This document shows, piece after piece, positions 1-11,071 of a DNA stretch of 64,000 bases; positions within the stretch are counted from its first letter, which is position 1, and each line of letters begins with the position of its first letter. A program made the translations under genes and the position numbers. The DNA lies in contig JAYKXP010000004.1 of NCBI GenBank assembly GCA_037176845.1, positions 682,001 to 746,000 of the forward strand, read 5' to 3'. The notes beneath the pieces are model-generated. The model was not told the DNA's origin. It saw only the letters and a program-made list of their open reading frames with translations, and ran no database searches. The stretch is from Paramarasmius palmivorus. Lineage: Eukaryota > Basidiomycota > Agaricomycetes > Agaricales > Marasmiaceae.

Positions 1-247
1 TCACCAGCTCCAGGAGTTTTACAACAGTTTTGCTAGGCACAGCACCAACGTCCAACCAATATCGTATCCTTCCAACACTCCACTCCATTGTCTTGTGGTC
101 ACGACCTCCGGGTTTTACGCGTGGGTCGTATATGCCCAAGAGCTCGGTTGGCTTTGCGTTTCGTCTCGCCCGTTGATTTATGGCGACTAGATGGAAAATG
201 CGGTCGTGTCTTCGACCATGAACTGCTAAACGAAGGCGCATAGGCAT
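1..247 (-). CDS. MRPS16: mitochondrial small-subunit ribosomal protein bS16m, 5' part
   Basis: The gene runs off the left edge; 82 codons are visible from an ATG at 247. The N-terminus reads MPMRLRLAVHGRRHDRIFHL, followed by a segment containing KPTELLGIYDPRVKPGG and later GRIRYWLDVGAVPSKTV. These match the bS16 fold: RIRLARxGRxxxPxYxIV, then EVLGxYDP, then DRIxYWLxxGAQPSxTV. The protein is a structural part of the mitochondrial ribosome small subunit. The visible part has no intron; the last bases (CTG then GTGA on the coding strand) could be an exon end with a GT donor, so the 3' part may be spliced. LSM5 lies upstream on the same strand, 238 bases away. Identity rests on sequence pattern only, but the match covers the whole visible stretch. 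Confidence 0.88.
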   Translation of the reverse strand, partial: MPMRLRLAVHGRRHDRIFHLVAINQRARRNAKPTELLGIYDPRVKPGGRDHKTMEWSVGRIRYWLDVGAVPSKTVVKLLELV

Positions 248-485
248 TTTGGTGGCACTGACTTTACGGGGAAGTGCAGGTAGTGGTGGTCCGAGGTCAA
301 GTTTCTACGCGAGCCTAACGCGGTGAACTTTCCGCTTTCTGACGAGTTCGACAACAAAATTGTATTCTACAAGCGCGTATATTTCATGAATACTAGCATT
401 TTCTCCTCAATAGTAGCAAGATATAATAAGCCATTGCATCCTGCAGCAAAAAGAAACAACAGCTAGGGAAAGCGTGTACAGAGGA

Positions 486-954
486 CTATGAGTCCTCTGG
501 CCCGTTACTTCCAGGTATTAGCTATGGGGTATGGGTCGGTACTTTGAGACAAAGCAGAAATATCCAGAGCTCACAATGCAGATATTATTACCGTTGAGTA
601 ATGTTTGAGCCAACTTCGTCTTCTTTCTTCCTTGCGGGGTATTTTCACTGTGGATGAATGGATGTAAATGGGACGATGCTGACAGAAACAAGATGTCTGA
701 CTATTCTGTCACGTCTTCTAGGACCATGTCTACAAAGTGTCAAAATTGAGAGGACGATAAGGCGACGCTACCACTCACTAACGAAGTCATCGAATCCGAG
801 CAATTTTCCAGTGAATTCTCGGTCACCCTTCATGATCACCCATATCCGTGAACCGATACACCTATCAATGAGCTCTTACAATGATTCAGTTGAATACAGA
901 AATGAAGGAGGGCAAGGCGGGCATCTCACCTAGTGGAAGAATTTGCGAAGCCAT
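486..954 (-). CDS. LSM5: U6 snRNA-associated Sm-like protein LSm5
   Basis: Five small exons (954-930, 874-779, 729-702, 647-575, 521-486) join without a frame break into 85 residues plus stop. The product starts [20 protein letters not shown] and continues with an Sm1 motif containing [21 protein letters not shown] and the Sm2-region residues [13 protein letters not shown]. LSm5 is one of seven subunits of the LSm2-8 ring that binds the U6 snRNA 3' tail in the nucleus and of the cytoplasmic LSm1-7 mRNA-decay ring. All four introns have GT...AG ends and are 45-55 bases or slightly longer. The coding exons range from 25 to 96 bases, so no single ORF reveals the gene. Family length (about 85-95 aa) fits. 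Confidence 0.93.
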
Positions 955-1164
955 CTTGCCATCACATAATCTCGGTCCAACTCAAGTTATGTATATCACG
1001 AGTGTTTGGCCACCAGCCTACAGAAATCGCAAAATCATGCACATTGAAGCAAGCAGAAAATACAGAATACGGAGCTATTTATTCATTGACACAAACTATA
1101 CCTGTAGGAATCGGATGGAACTTGTAGAACAGGGGAAAATATATCAACTTCTACACACAAAAAT

Positions 1165-3050
1165 CTACTGCTGGCCGAAGCTGAAACCACCCTGGGGAGC
1201 TTGTTGATCAGAATGGAACTGTTGGAGGGTTAGAATTCGTTCTGAGCAGCAGTAGACTTGTGACTTACAGCGAAAGCACCCGAAGCGTCTACTTGGGGAG
1301 CTGCCAAAGCAGTGTCGACTTCCTCTTCGTCAGGGAAGTATTTGTCCATAATGTTGAAGGCCTTCTTGTAGATCTCCAAGTTGTCGTGTTGTTGGAGATT
1401 GTGGATGGTGATCATTCCTCCTGCTTCCTCGACGAAGAGCGCGTACTGGTTGACGGCACCAGGACCGGCAGCTTGCTTGTCCATCTCTCCGACTTTCAAA
1501 ATGTTGTCAAGACCATCAAGAGCAACTTGAATAATCCTGTTATCCATTGTGGTAAGAAGGTCGCACAGCGGCTTGATGCACCCCTGGCTGACGAGATAGC
1601 GAATTTGAGAAGGTTCCTGGAGACCGCCAGAAGTGGCATTCGAGATAGCCCAGCAGGCCTCCTTCTTCGTTTTTAGATCGGCGTTTTGAAGAATGTTGAT
1701 CAGAGGTGGGATGATGTTCGCGTCAATGACGGCCTGAATCTGAGGAGGAGAGCCGGCGGTTATGTTCGAGATCGTCCAGCAAGCTTCTTTACGAATGCCG
1801 TCCTTGGGTGAAGAAAGGAGCGACAAAAGTGCAGGAAGTGCACCAGAAGCAATAACAACTTGTGTCTGCAAGTCATCGCCGGTCACAATGTTCCCAACTG
1901 AACGAAGAGCTGGCGTTTGGACTGACGTCGAGTTGTGCATCAACAAATCGACGAGCCTCCTACAAACTCCGGATTCGATAACAGCTTGGATCTTATCGTT
2001 AGAACCGTCAGACAGATATGAAATAGCCCAACAGGCATCGATCAATATCTCGTCGTCGAGGGAGTAAATGAGCTTGGTCAAGACAGTAAGTGCAGGAGAA
2101 ATCTGTAAAAACGAGATCAGTTGTACGTTGCGTACATTCTCGAAGGATGACGTACCAGCTCCCAATCAGGTTGTGGGGACTTTCCACGACAGAAGTTGCT
2201 CAAAGTCCAAGTGGCATTCCTGAGCATGCTGAGCTTGTGATGCTCACTCAAGAGGGTCAGAAGGGGTCTCAAGGCGCCCTGCTGCAAAACATAGTCTCGG
2301 CACTGAGGGCTATCTCCAGCGATGTTTCCTAACGCCCAAACGGCCTGCTCCCGGACGTCAAGTGTCGGCGATGAAAGAAGGTTGATGAATTCTGGAACGG
2401 CCTGAGCATTGATAACAACTTGAGTGTGTTCAGCGGTTCCTGAGGCGATGTTGGTCAAAGCCCAAGCTGCTTCAAACTGTCGTACCAGTGTTAAAGATGA
2501 TACATTTCAATGGAAAATAGCGATGGCTGACCTGAAGCATAGAGTGGCCGGTTTTTAAGAACTCGACGAATCGTGGAACTACGCCACATTCGATAACGCG
2601 TTCGATGGGTGGGTTCCTTTCTTTAGAGAGGAGCTTCCGGAACTTGGTTGTCGCGTCGAGCTGACGTTCAGGGTCGTCAGAGAATACACCATTAACCATT
2701 TCCTCTGCCGACTATTGGATAGCATAAGACTTCGCAGTGTACAGTCTAAGTTTCACTTGAGACTTACAGCAGGATCCCAATTTCCAGCGATCACCTCTTC
2801 ATCAGAGTCAGCCCCAGCCGATGGAAGGAAATTCCTTCGCTTTGAGATGTTTTCTTCTCGCTTCTGACGTCTGATCTCAACCTGTTGTTCCTCGCGACGA
2901 CGCCTGAGATCGTCCTGCTTGAGTGCGCCTTTGGCTTTGTAGGCTGTCGACGATGAAAACGCGCGTCCGATTAGTGAAAAAATGATAAGAGATGAGTTAA
3001 GCAGACTTGCCCTCTCTACGAGCTTTGGTAGTGCGTGATTCAGAATCCAT
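1165..3050 (-). CDS. SRP1: importin subunit alpha (karyopherin alpha)
   Basis: Six exons (3050-3011, 2943-2768, 2711-2532, 2476-2156, 2102-1269, 1218-1165) give 534 residues. The N-terminus has the importin-beta-binding domain (basic run with [20 protein letters not shown]), followed by armadillo repeats carrying the NLS-pocket W...N signatures ([55 protein letters not shown]). It carries classical-NLS cargo to the nuclear pore with importin beta. Intron 1 uses a GC donor (2944-3010). The final 50-base intron (1219-1268) is inferred because removing it gives the tail [17 protein letters not shown], close to the Gln/Pro/Gly-rich ends of fungal importins. Without splicing, translation stops at 1230 with a different tail. 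The 2-hydroxyacid dehydrogenase gene lies upstream on the same strand. Confidence 0.95.
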
Positions 3051-3275
3051 CCTAGAAGAAGTCGAGAGCGAAGATGGTGCAAAAGAGTGGCTTGGATGTG
3101 GTAGCAGAGCAAAGTGCGTCTTCTTCAAAGAAGAGTGACTTTCTGATCGCGTGACTTAGTACGTGACCGCACGGACCATCTCGAGTCACATTCTGTTACG
3201 CCAATATTTTTTTTACAAGTACATGATACGATACATGGCCCAAGCTACATCAGTGGTTAGTCTGAATGCAAAGAA

Positions 3276-4460
3276 TTACAGCAATCTCTGGGGATTTCCG
3301 TCCAGATATGCCCTAATGTTTTCTACCGTCTCCCGCCAAAATACCTGCAAAGACTCGCTTATCAGATCATAATCAACATGCAGCAAACGCCCTTTGTTTC
3401 ACCTCATAATTTGTGTCGCTGACGTATGCATTATGTGGGCTCAGCGTAACGTTGTCCAGCGTGCGCAATGGGTGGTCTAGTGGAAGAGGCTCTTGGTCAA
3501 AAACATCCAACCCGGCTTTCGCGATTACCCTGTTTGTCAGAGCTTCTATCAAAGCAACTTCGTCGACCAGGGGACCGCGGGATGTGTTGATAAAGATAGC
3601 ATTTGGCTTCATTAACTGGAAGTCACCGGATCCAATAATGCCTTTTGTGCTTTCGGAAAGCACCAAGTGGATCGATACAATGTCACTTTTCTTGAGAACT
3701 TCCTCTTTCGATGCCTCAAAGTCGACACCAGCCGCTGCCGCACGCTCGGGTGTCAAGTGAGGGCTCCACCCGATAGTTCTCATCCCAAAGACCTTTGCGA
3801 TCTACATCGATGAGCACTAAGTTCGCCTCAAAGGAATCTCGGAATTCACCTTGGCTACTCCTGATCCGAGCCTACCTACGCCGATAAGACCAAGAGTCTT
3901 ACCTTGTAGGCCTACAGCGATCGACACCTGCCATTGGGGATTCTTTGCTCTCACGCTGTTGTGCTCCTCAACGATGTTTCGAGCAACAGCCATAACAAGG
4001 GCCCATATGTGTTCTACAGTCGAGTTGCCTCCAGAACCGGTGCCAGAGACTGGGATGCCTCTCTCCTTCGCGGAAGCTACGTCAATTCCTGTGTAATTTG
4101 TCAGCCTCAGTCACTGTGTATTGTCAAACGGAGACAAATCGTGCCTCTGTTCATCATGCCCGTCGTCGCTATGAACCTGTGTTATCCAGTTGTAGTTGAA
4201 TTCTCATGAAGACAACCTGAAAAGACTCACTTGAGATTAGGAAGACGTTCGATGAGAGAACGAGTGAACTTCGTCCGTTCGCGCATGGCACATATAACTT
4301 CATATGGCTGAAGGCGCTCAACCAGAGTGTCCTCGTCGCTAAGCGTGTCACGAAACACATCAATCTCGACATAGTCTAATAGACTAGACCAGTCCGCCGA
4401 GGTCAACGCGATTCCTTGATAGTCGTCAAGGATTGCTACTGAACGTTTCGAAGATACCAT
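3276..4460 (-). CDS. D-isomer-specific 2-hydroxyacid dehydrogenase (NAD-binding)
   Basis: The protein starts MVSSKRSVAILDDYQGIALT. It has the Rossmann motif GLIGVGRLGSG, the catalytic-domain signature NTSRGPLVDE and the catalytic histidine in LSPHNAYVSD, in the order expected of the phosphoglycerate/glyoxylate/formate dehydrogenase superfamily. Such enzymes reduce 2-keto acids to D-2-hydroxy acids with NAD(P)H; the substrate cannot be read from sequence. A last intron (3345-3402) joins to a 69-base exon ending AYLDGNPQRLL; without it the frame ends early. One internal splice near 4110-4160 is uncertain: the best in-frame choice leaves four or five extra residues after TTGMMNRG. Length (about 340 aa) fits the family. 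A role in serine synthesis is possible but not shown. Confidence 0.85.
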
Positions 4461-4633
4461 TGAAGTGCTAAATATCGTCCCACGGTTTCCGAAGATGCTG
4501 ACTTTGGTTACTTATCAGACCACTCTCATTGGTCACGGTGCTTGCATATTTATATGAAGCGATTGCGTGCTGAACGTCCATGATAGAAGGAGAATGATAT
4601 TAATCATCATCTAAGAGTACACATACTTTAATT

Positions 4634-7600
4634 TTAACTATCGTGGTCGAATGGATACTGAAAAAAGTGCATCAGTGAGAGGCTAGAAATCGACGACACA
4701 GAACGAACCTCGAATGGCTGGGGCGGACTACTTTCTGCTGCATTCTCGTCTAACGCGATGTGTGGTCCTGATGGCGCGGAACGGACAGCGTCGCCATTGG
4801 CAGTCTGGGGCGTTGGTGGCTCAAGTTGAACATGTTCAAACTCGAATATCTCTTCAGGCTCATCTGGCCTAGTATCAATCAGGAGTACGATACCGCCACC
4901 ACTAGCAGACTTTTCTTCGGGATGTTTCAAGTCTTTATTGGAGCGTGATGGTGATGCCATGGATGCGGTGAGCGGTCGCACTGGTTGATATCTACTTTCT
5001 GACGGGAAGGAGATATAGGCGAGTTGTGCGGGCGTTACACGTGAGAAGTTGGGTATGTTCTCCGACGAAGGTTCCTTCTTCGGCTTGGACGCTGATGCTG
5101 GGTTAGTATTTGGCAAGGAGGAGGTAATGCTGAACGGACCTTTATTTGACGTATCCTCGGTTTTCATGTCGACATCCTCGTCGCCTTGTGAGCCTGCCTT
5201 CTCATCCTGCTCAAGTCAGCTAGGTGCTCTTGAATACAACGAGAAACACGTACAGTTTCCATGGCATCACCTTCGGCAGCAGCTTTCTTCTTTTCTCTGG
5301 CCTTAACCTTCGCGGTTGTCGAGAGAACAGCTGTAGCGACCTTTGTGACTGTCTCTTTCTTCGGAGGTTTCGTCGACGGTGGGTAGGCGAAAAGACTTGG
5401 CTTAGCATTGGATATCACTTCGAATTTGGGAACCTGGCGTTCATTTGTCAGAGCACGAGTCATCAAATGATCATTGATCAAGCCTACCTTCAAATCCGAG
5501 TTTAGTCCAATGATACCTGTTGGCTCAAAGGCAAGACATGCACAGTGAGCAAGAGGGTACCAGTACCAGAACTGACAGAACATAACCATCCCAACAATAG
5601 CATTTGTGTTGTTACTGCCAGCACGACTCTGCAGGTTGATAGTGACATTGCGTCCTCCAGCATCGATCAGTCCCTGTGCAAGGGCAGCACCAAATCTAGC
5701 CATGGGATCTTCATGCTTGTCCGACACAATCTTGGTATAGAGTGCTCGTGTCGATGCTAAAGAGGGTGACGACGCCTCTGACTGTTGTAAGAGGATCATA
5801 CCCAACGCAATGAAAGCGCCTTGCCGAACGAAGTCAACGCCATCCTTTGTCATCGGTTCGAGAATCTCGACCGCATCCTGTAATTGCATGAGACATTATG
5901 GGCTTATGAATGCAAAAATAAACACACCTGAAGACCGGTACCAGCGCAAGCAATTCCCAGTGCTAGGGTAGCACCACAACGGACATGGGGGTTATAACTC
6001 TCGCTTAGTAACTGCACGATACGAGGAACCTGCCCTGGATTCTTGAAGAGCAGAAAGGCCAAACAGGTGACTGCTGCACGTCTCACATCGTTAGACACGT
6101 CAGAGACAGCAATGTGGAGTAGCTTCCTGACGGCATCGTTGTTCGAGGTACCTGCGTAGGCTAATGCCAGAGTATAGACTCCACCGTAACGCAAAATCGG
6201 ATCCTACATGACCATAAGTCAACTGTAGACGGTAGTATAGCACATGCACGCACTGTTTCAGCTAGTAGTAGCTTGACGGTCTCGTCTGCCTCTTCTTGTC
6301 GGCCGTAGAAGACAAAGGCCGTGCCGACAGCGAGACCTCTGATAATCTTCTCGTGCTGGGTTTCCTTTGCGTATGACAACATTTCGTGCACAGGATCTGG
6401 GGCCCCAGTTCCCAGCATAATAAGCCCCATTCCATAGCCCGCAGCTTCCCCAGCAATTGCAGAGTCCTGGAAGAGGACATTCTTCAACTCTTCGAATGTT
6501 TCATTGTTCTTGGAGCCCATGGCAGCTATGCCAAGTCCAAGAGCTGCACCGTGCTGTACTATTTCGCCCTGTGCATTTCGAAGAGATTCTCTGAGAAATC
6601 CAGAGATCTCTGTCCCGCATCCAGCGTTTATCAAGCCCAACGCATACAGTGCTCCGCCTTCAGAGTAGGCAGCACCCGGTATCGTGCTTTCACCGCCGTT
6701 TTGAGGTAGATAAGGGCCTAATATTGTCATGCCCTGCTCGAAGAAGCCTTTATGAATGACACCCAAACCAGCCGTTGCTGAAAACTTCGACCAGTTTGTT
6801 GCCAATCCTAACCACTCCAAATTCTCCCGAAGGAAGGCATCTGATGTAGTCCCCGAATGCATGAAAGCGTTTTGAAGCGTGAGAGCAGTGTGGTAAATCG
6901 AAGATCGTGGCTCCAAAACATCCTAGAACATGGTGTAAGTGATTATGAAAAGCGCAGTGCAGGAGCGTGTACCTTTGTGTGCTTGAGTATCAGGGGATCA
7001 ACATGATTGTTGCGTTTCAGGAATTCAAGGTAAAGCTTGACGGATTCCTGTCCAGAGAGGATGCTTCGAATTTTGTCGAAAATCGGCTTGGTGTTCTATG
7101 ACCTCGAGCGTAAGTACGACTGCGGTCATGGCACAGCGAGAAGAGAAGATACCTCGTCACCAGCAGGCAGCTCGTTCCGGACACTTTCAAGGTAGTCTCT
7201 TGCGCCACCTTCCACCAGATCGAAAGCAAACTGATAGGCAAGTAGTTTCTCCTTGGGTACCAATGAAACCAGTAGTGGTACGGTCAGAGATGAGTCGCTG
7301 AGCGTAACGAGTAGCCGTATGAGAGCATGAACATATGTTGAGCCACCCTTTGCGGAAGGTTGTGGGAATAGAGGGAAAAGGAAACGGAGGACGGCGTCGC
7401 GATATAACAAAGAGAATCCAGTGTCGACTACTGCCTCCATAGCGTAGCAGAGGATAGAGATATCTTGTGTCTGCTTGTAGATTTGGGTAATGATATCGAG
7501 CCGGCGCGATTCTAAAGCTATTCCGATGGCCTGTGTTCCATAGTTCAGGAAAGGTCGGAGTTGAGACTCGAGGACTCACTTGTTTGTACTCTCCTTCGGA

Positions 7601-8167
7601 TATACACCTCGCAAATATACTTTCAATGATTGTTCCTAATCTAGGATCAATCTTGTCCGACTTTCCGTATCCTTGTTCCTCTGCACGTAGCTGGATGTAT
7701 CTGTCGATCGCTTTCGCTGGAATAACATACGACGTGAGTCCGTACCAGTGATATAACTTGAGGACTACGCACAAAGAACAGTCTCCACATATTCCTCGGA
7801 GCCTTGGACGCGAGATTCTGCTTCAAACGCGCTGCCCGCACCCAATGCAAAAGACAGGGCTTCGTCATACTCCCCGAGGAAATAATAAACTTTGCTAGCA
7901 AGTAGGGCAGCTAAATCACGGGCTTGTTTGGGGAGCTCATCATTGTCATAAAGCGACTCTCTGTGATAGAAAGATCCTTCATTCAGTACGATGGAAACCA
8001 AGTTATTACTTGAAAACGCACATGAGAGCAATTTCTTCTGAAATCTCTGCCCAGAAGCGAGGGACCAGAGATATCAATGATTTGAGAGCATGTTGTTTGA
8101 ATACTGGATCTGGTTCTAATAAGAGAGCGAGAACCCCAGCAGCGGAAGATTGGGAAAGGGCAATCAT
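4634..8167 (-). CDS. RPN2: 26S proteasome regulatory subunit RPN2 (PSMD1)
   Basis: About nine exons encode roughly 1,000 residues. The N-terminus ([20 protein letters not shown], then [20 protein letters not shown]) matches RPN2, as do PC (proteasome/cyclosome) repeats such as [24 protein letters not shown] and [14 protein letters not shown]. The C-terminal part has the Lys/Glu-rich linker, [10 protein letters not shown] and the end PFEYPFDHDS. RPN2 is the large scaffold of the 19S base; it docks RPN13 through its C-terminal tail and contacts the ATPase ring. The end needs a last intron near 4657-4710 that places YPFDHDS after PPQPFE. The start at 8167 is the first ATG agreeing with the family. 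It shares a 140-base divergent promoter with COX13. Confidence 0.95.
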
Positions 8168-8307
8168 GAGAGTGGAAAGAGACTTGGGCGTAAAGACGAC
8201 GCGTACGCCTACCCAATTAGGCACCTTGTTTGGCAATCTCAACTGAACAAAACAACTTTCCGGATCGACCCCGGGAGGCAGTCTGGAATATTCAACCTCC
8301 AACTTCC

Positions 8308-8896
8308 ATGTCTTTCCTCGCACGCAACGCTGTTCGCGGTGCCATCCGCACAAGGGCCCGCGGTTTTGCCTCAGAAGTCCCTACGCAGACCAAGAATGCA
8401 TATATAGCTCACATGGAGGCTGTTGAGCACCATGCCGCTGGTGCGTTTATTGTCACACTCGTACCAGGCGGTTTTTTGACCACAGAGATTAGAAACTACT
8501 GAGCTTTGGCGCAAGATCAGGTGCGAAATAATTCCGTGTTTTTATCCGATTTTCTGACTTGTTCTTTTCAGTTACTACGTCTGTATCCCCGCCAGTACGA
8601 AATTCCTTGTCCTCCATTCGACCACTGTCTCTTACACACTATAGTTACCGTTTGCGCCGCCTGGGTTTACAACCTTGAAAGCGAGCACAAGCATCACATT
8701 GAACACTTGAAAGAAGAGAATGATGGTGTATATCCTCAACCACCCGAATACGAATACTTGAACATCAGACGCAAGCCTTTCCCTTGGGGAATGAACAGCC
8801 TTTTCTTCAACCCCGAGGTACTTATGCACGTGGTATATGTCTTTTGCTTGCTAAAGCTCTGCGCAGGTCCAGAAGAATTTGGAAGAGGAAGCATAA
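8308..8896 (+). CDS. COX13: cytochrome c oxidase subunit VIa (COX13)
   Basis: Five exons (8308-8440, 8493-8520, 8572-8594, 8645-8817, 8867-8896) give 128 residues, close to the yeast length. The N-terminus is an Arg-rich mitochondrial presequence (MSFLARNAVRGAIRTRARGF). It is followed by EHHAAETTELWRKISYYVCI, a membrane span around TVCAAWVYNLE, and the C-terminal signature KPFPWGMNSLFFNPEV. This is a nuclear-encoded complex IV subunit of the inner mitochondrial membrane, involved in dimer stability and regulation. Two exons are only 28 and 23 bases long. The acceptor of intron 1 was chosen because it restores the family motif in frame. RPN2 is divergent, 140 bases upstream. Confidence 0.94.
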
Positions 8897-9440
8897 TTTC
8901 GAGTAGCATTTCTAGATGAGCCTGGACGCAATCTTATTAGAAATCAAACTTGAAAAATTCTGTCGCCGCTATGTCTTCAGTTTCCTCGATATCTCCTCGA
9001 TCTGCAAGGCTTGCACATGAGGCATTTTGGCCAGTTTCGTGGGCGTAGGAGACGGCGTGAAGTCCTGATTTATGATTCTACCGTTGACAGGAAATTTGTG
9101 TGTAATGTCCTAACGAGTTACACCTCCAAGATAGTCAGGATATTTGCTAGTGTAGCAAGCCAATAACAGACTTAGTTTCCTAGTTTTGTGTGCCGCCATG
9201 TTTCTCGATCATTATACTTATCATGTAAGGCAGTTGGCGCTGATTATAATAGGCAAGTCGTTCCAATCGTGCCCTTGTTCACTTTTCAACCTGCACCATC
9301 TGTAAGTGCAAACTCCCATCCTTCAGACAGACTGCTAGGCTCATTGTCTCAAATGTACTTAAGGCCCACTCATCGTCGACGCCCGCCTGCCAGTATCCCG
9401 CGAACTCTCAGCTCTGCTCGCACACAACAACCGTCACAAA
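8897..9440. other. gap between COX13 and F-box gene
   Basis: This 544-base gap holds the weak small-gene candidate at 8937-9199 and, in its right half, the presumed promoter and 5' leader of the F-box gene. I see no tRNA, repeat or transposon in it. Confidence 0.5.
8937..9199 (-). CDS. possible small two-exon gene, function unknown
   Basis: From an ATG at 9199 a frame beginning MAAHKTRKLSLLLACYTSKY runs about 31 codons. A GT...AG intron of 44 bases near 9093-9136 would join it in phase to a second segment ending EETEDIAATEFFKFDF and a stop at 8937-8939. The result would be about 70 residues, ending 41 bases from the COX13 stop on the opposite strand. I recognise no family. The second segment is also open in another frame (ending IEEISRKLKT), so coding potential is ambiguous and the whole stretch could be COX13 3' sequence. 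Offered as a candidate only. Confidence 0.22.
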
Positions 9441-10787
9441 ATGTCTGGAAGGACCGTCCTAACGCTTGGAATTGACGATATGCCACTCGAAATTATATCC
9501 TACATTTTCGAATTTTGTTGTCACGAAAACAACCTTCATCCATGTATCGATCCTCCTGCTGTGTCCCTCTCGAAGGTCCGTACTTTTTGGAAATCTATTA
9601 TCTCCTCCACGCCCCGTCTCTGGTCATCTTTATTCATCGATTTCACGTCGTGGGCTAGGGAAAGGGATGGCCTTCGATTGCTCAGCATCACCCAAACTTT
9701 CATGGACCTTTCCAGTGGACACCCTTTGAGCATCACGCTCACAGGCAACTACTACCTATACATTGATCATACGTTGAATATTCTTGCCGCCCATTCGTCT
9801 CGATGGTTCGACGTTGATTTGCGGCAGGCGTCTCACATGTTGGACTGGAATGGTCTCGCCAACATCAGAGGACATGTTCCTCGCTTAACGCATCTTCGCC
9901 TTGGTCCAACCGAGGAAATCGACCCATGCGATCTTTTTGTGGATGCTCCTAGCCTGAAATCTGTTTACATTATTCCAGACTCCAATGTTGGCATCCAACT
10001 GCCGTTCGAACAACTCCAATTTCTGAAAATCAGCACGGCCTTCGCCGAGCATGCAGTTCCAGTGCTACAACGGTGCACCACTGTAGAGGCGCTGGAACTC
10101 GATAACATAGGCCAATACATTGGTATAGGCTATGTACCACGGGTGGAAATGCCTCGCGTAGAAATTCTCAATGTCGTCGTTCACGATGAACATGACGTCT
10201 CATTCATATTCCAGCATCTACTTCTTTCTCGACTCTCTTCCCTGTCTGTGACCGTCAACATCGAATCAGAATGCGATTACATCCACTACTCAATGCCTCA
10301 TTGGAGAGTATGGGAAGATGTGTCCAGGATCAGAGATTTCTTCAGTACATGTTCGTGTGTTCTCACAACGCTACATGTCCAAAACTTGCCCACTACCGAT
10401 ATCCATTTACTCGACCTCCTTTCCTTGTTACCCCTGCTTCGAGAACTCCTTGTTCGTGACTTGGGCCAACGAACTATCGGAGCGGACACCCTATCGAACA
10501 GAACCATCACTTCTACCTTTCTCTGGCGTCTCTTCACATTACCCATCATTCTCCCGCAGCTGGTAGACTTGACTTTATATGCCCAACTACATCTGTTCGA
10601 TGCTCAAGCCCTCGTCGAACTTGTGTCGGCCAGGAGGGTCGCTGGGCGTCCAAAAGAACTGGTCGGTATTACTGAATTGCGTTCAATTGAAGTCGAGTTG
10701 GAGGGAAGTGGCGACTTGCCGACAGAACTGGAGCAACTGAAGCCTTTTGTAGATGAAGGTCTGCGGGTCGAGATATCTCGCAGTTGA
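9441..10787 (+). CDS. F-box domain protein with leucine-rich C-terminal part
   Basis: A single uninterrupted exon of 448 codons. Residues about 12-60 have an F-box-like helix set (DDMPLEIISYIFEFCC, then VSLSKVRTFWKSIISSTPRL with WSSLFIDF), the common arrangement in agaric lone F-box proteins. The remainder has irregular leucine-rich segments (for example VPRLTHLRLGP and SLKSVYIIPDS) resembling LRR stretches. F-box proteins usually bind SKP1 and present substrates to an SCF ubiquitin ligase; the substrate here is unknown. The family is greatly expanded in Agaricomycetes and evolves quickly. Lack of introns is unlike most neighbours but common in this family. The start is the ATG just after CACAAA. 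Confidence 0.8.
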   Translation: MSGRTVLTLGIDDMPLEIISYIFEFCCHENNLHPCIDPPAVSLSKVRTFWKSIISSTPRLWSSLFIDFTSWARERDGLRLLSITQTFMDLSSGHPLSITLTGNYYLYIDHTLNILAAHSSRWFDVDLRQASHMLDWNGLANIRGHVPRLTHLRLGPTEEIDPCDLFVDAPSLKSVYIIPDSNVGIQLPFEQLQFLKISTAFAEHAVPVLQRCTTVEALELDNIGQYIGIGYVPRVEMPRVEILNVVVHDEHDVSFIFQHLLLSRLSSLSVTVNIESECDYIHYSMPHWRVWEDVSRIRDFFSTCSCVLTTLHVQNLPTTDIHLLDLLSLLPLLRELLVRDLGQRTIGADTLSNRTITSTFLWRLFTLPIILPQLVDLTLYAQLHLFDAQALVELVSARRVAGRPKELVGITELRSIEVELEGSGDLPTELEQLKPFVDEGLRVEISRS

Positions 10788-11071
10788 TACCTATTACTTA
10801 TTGCCAATACCTACGTACAATTGTATACTATACTAGCGCTTTGCAATGCAAGGATATCCCATACATTGTCATCTACCTTGTCCAAGAGACTGCTGACGCG
10901 CTTGACGACGCGACGTCATTTCACAAGTTATCTGATCAGCGAAGGCGCCAGGTACTATCTTTCTTTGCAACCTAGCTACCACTCACAAACCAAGAGGCGA
11001 GTCTTCTTTTTCGCAATTTTCACGATCCTTGCTCAAAGACAGCCACCCAAAGCAATCGTATCAAATACATC

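Noticed and set aside
658..1207. Three overlapping plus-strand open frames
   Set aside because: They lie antisense to LSM5 exons and introns, show no domain, and do not join by splicing; LSM5 explains the region.
1230..1269. Importin alpha ending at 1230
   Set aside because: The unspliced tail does not resemble importin alpha; removal of a 50-base GT-AG intron gives the expected Gln/Pro/Gly-rich end. Kept only as a possible isoform.
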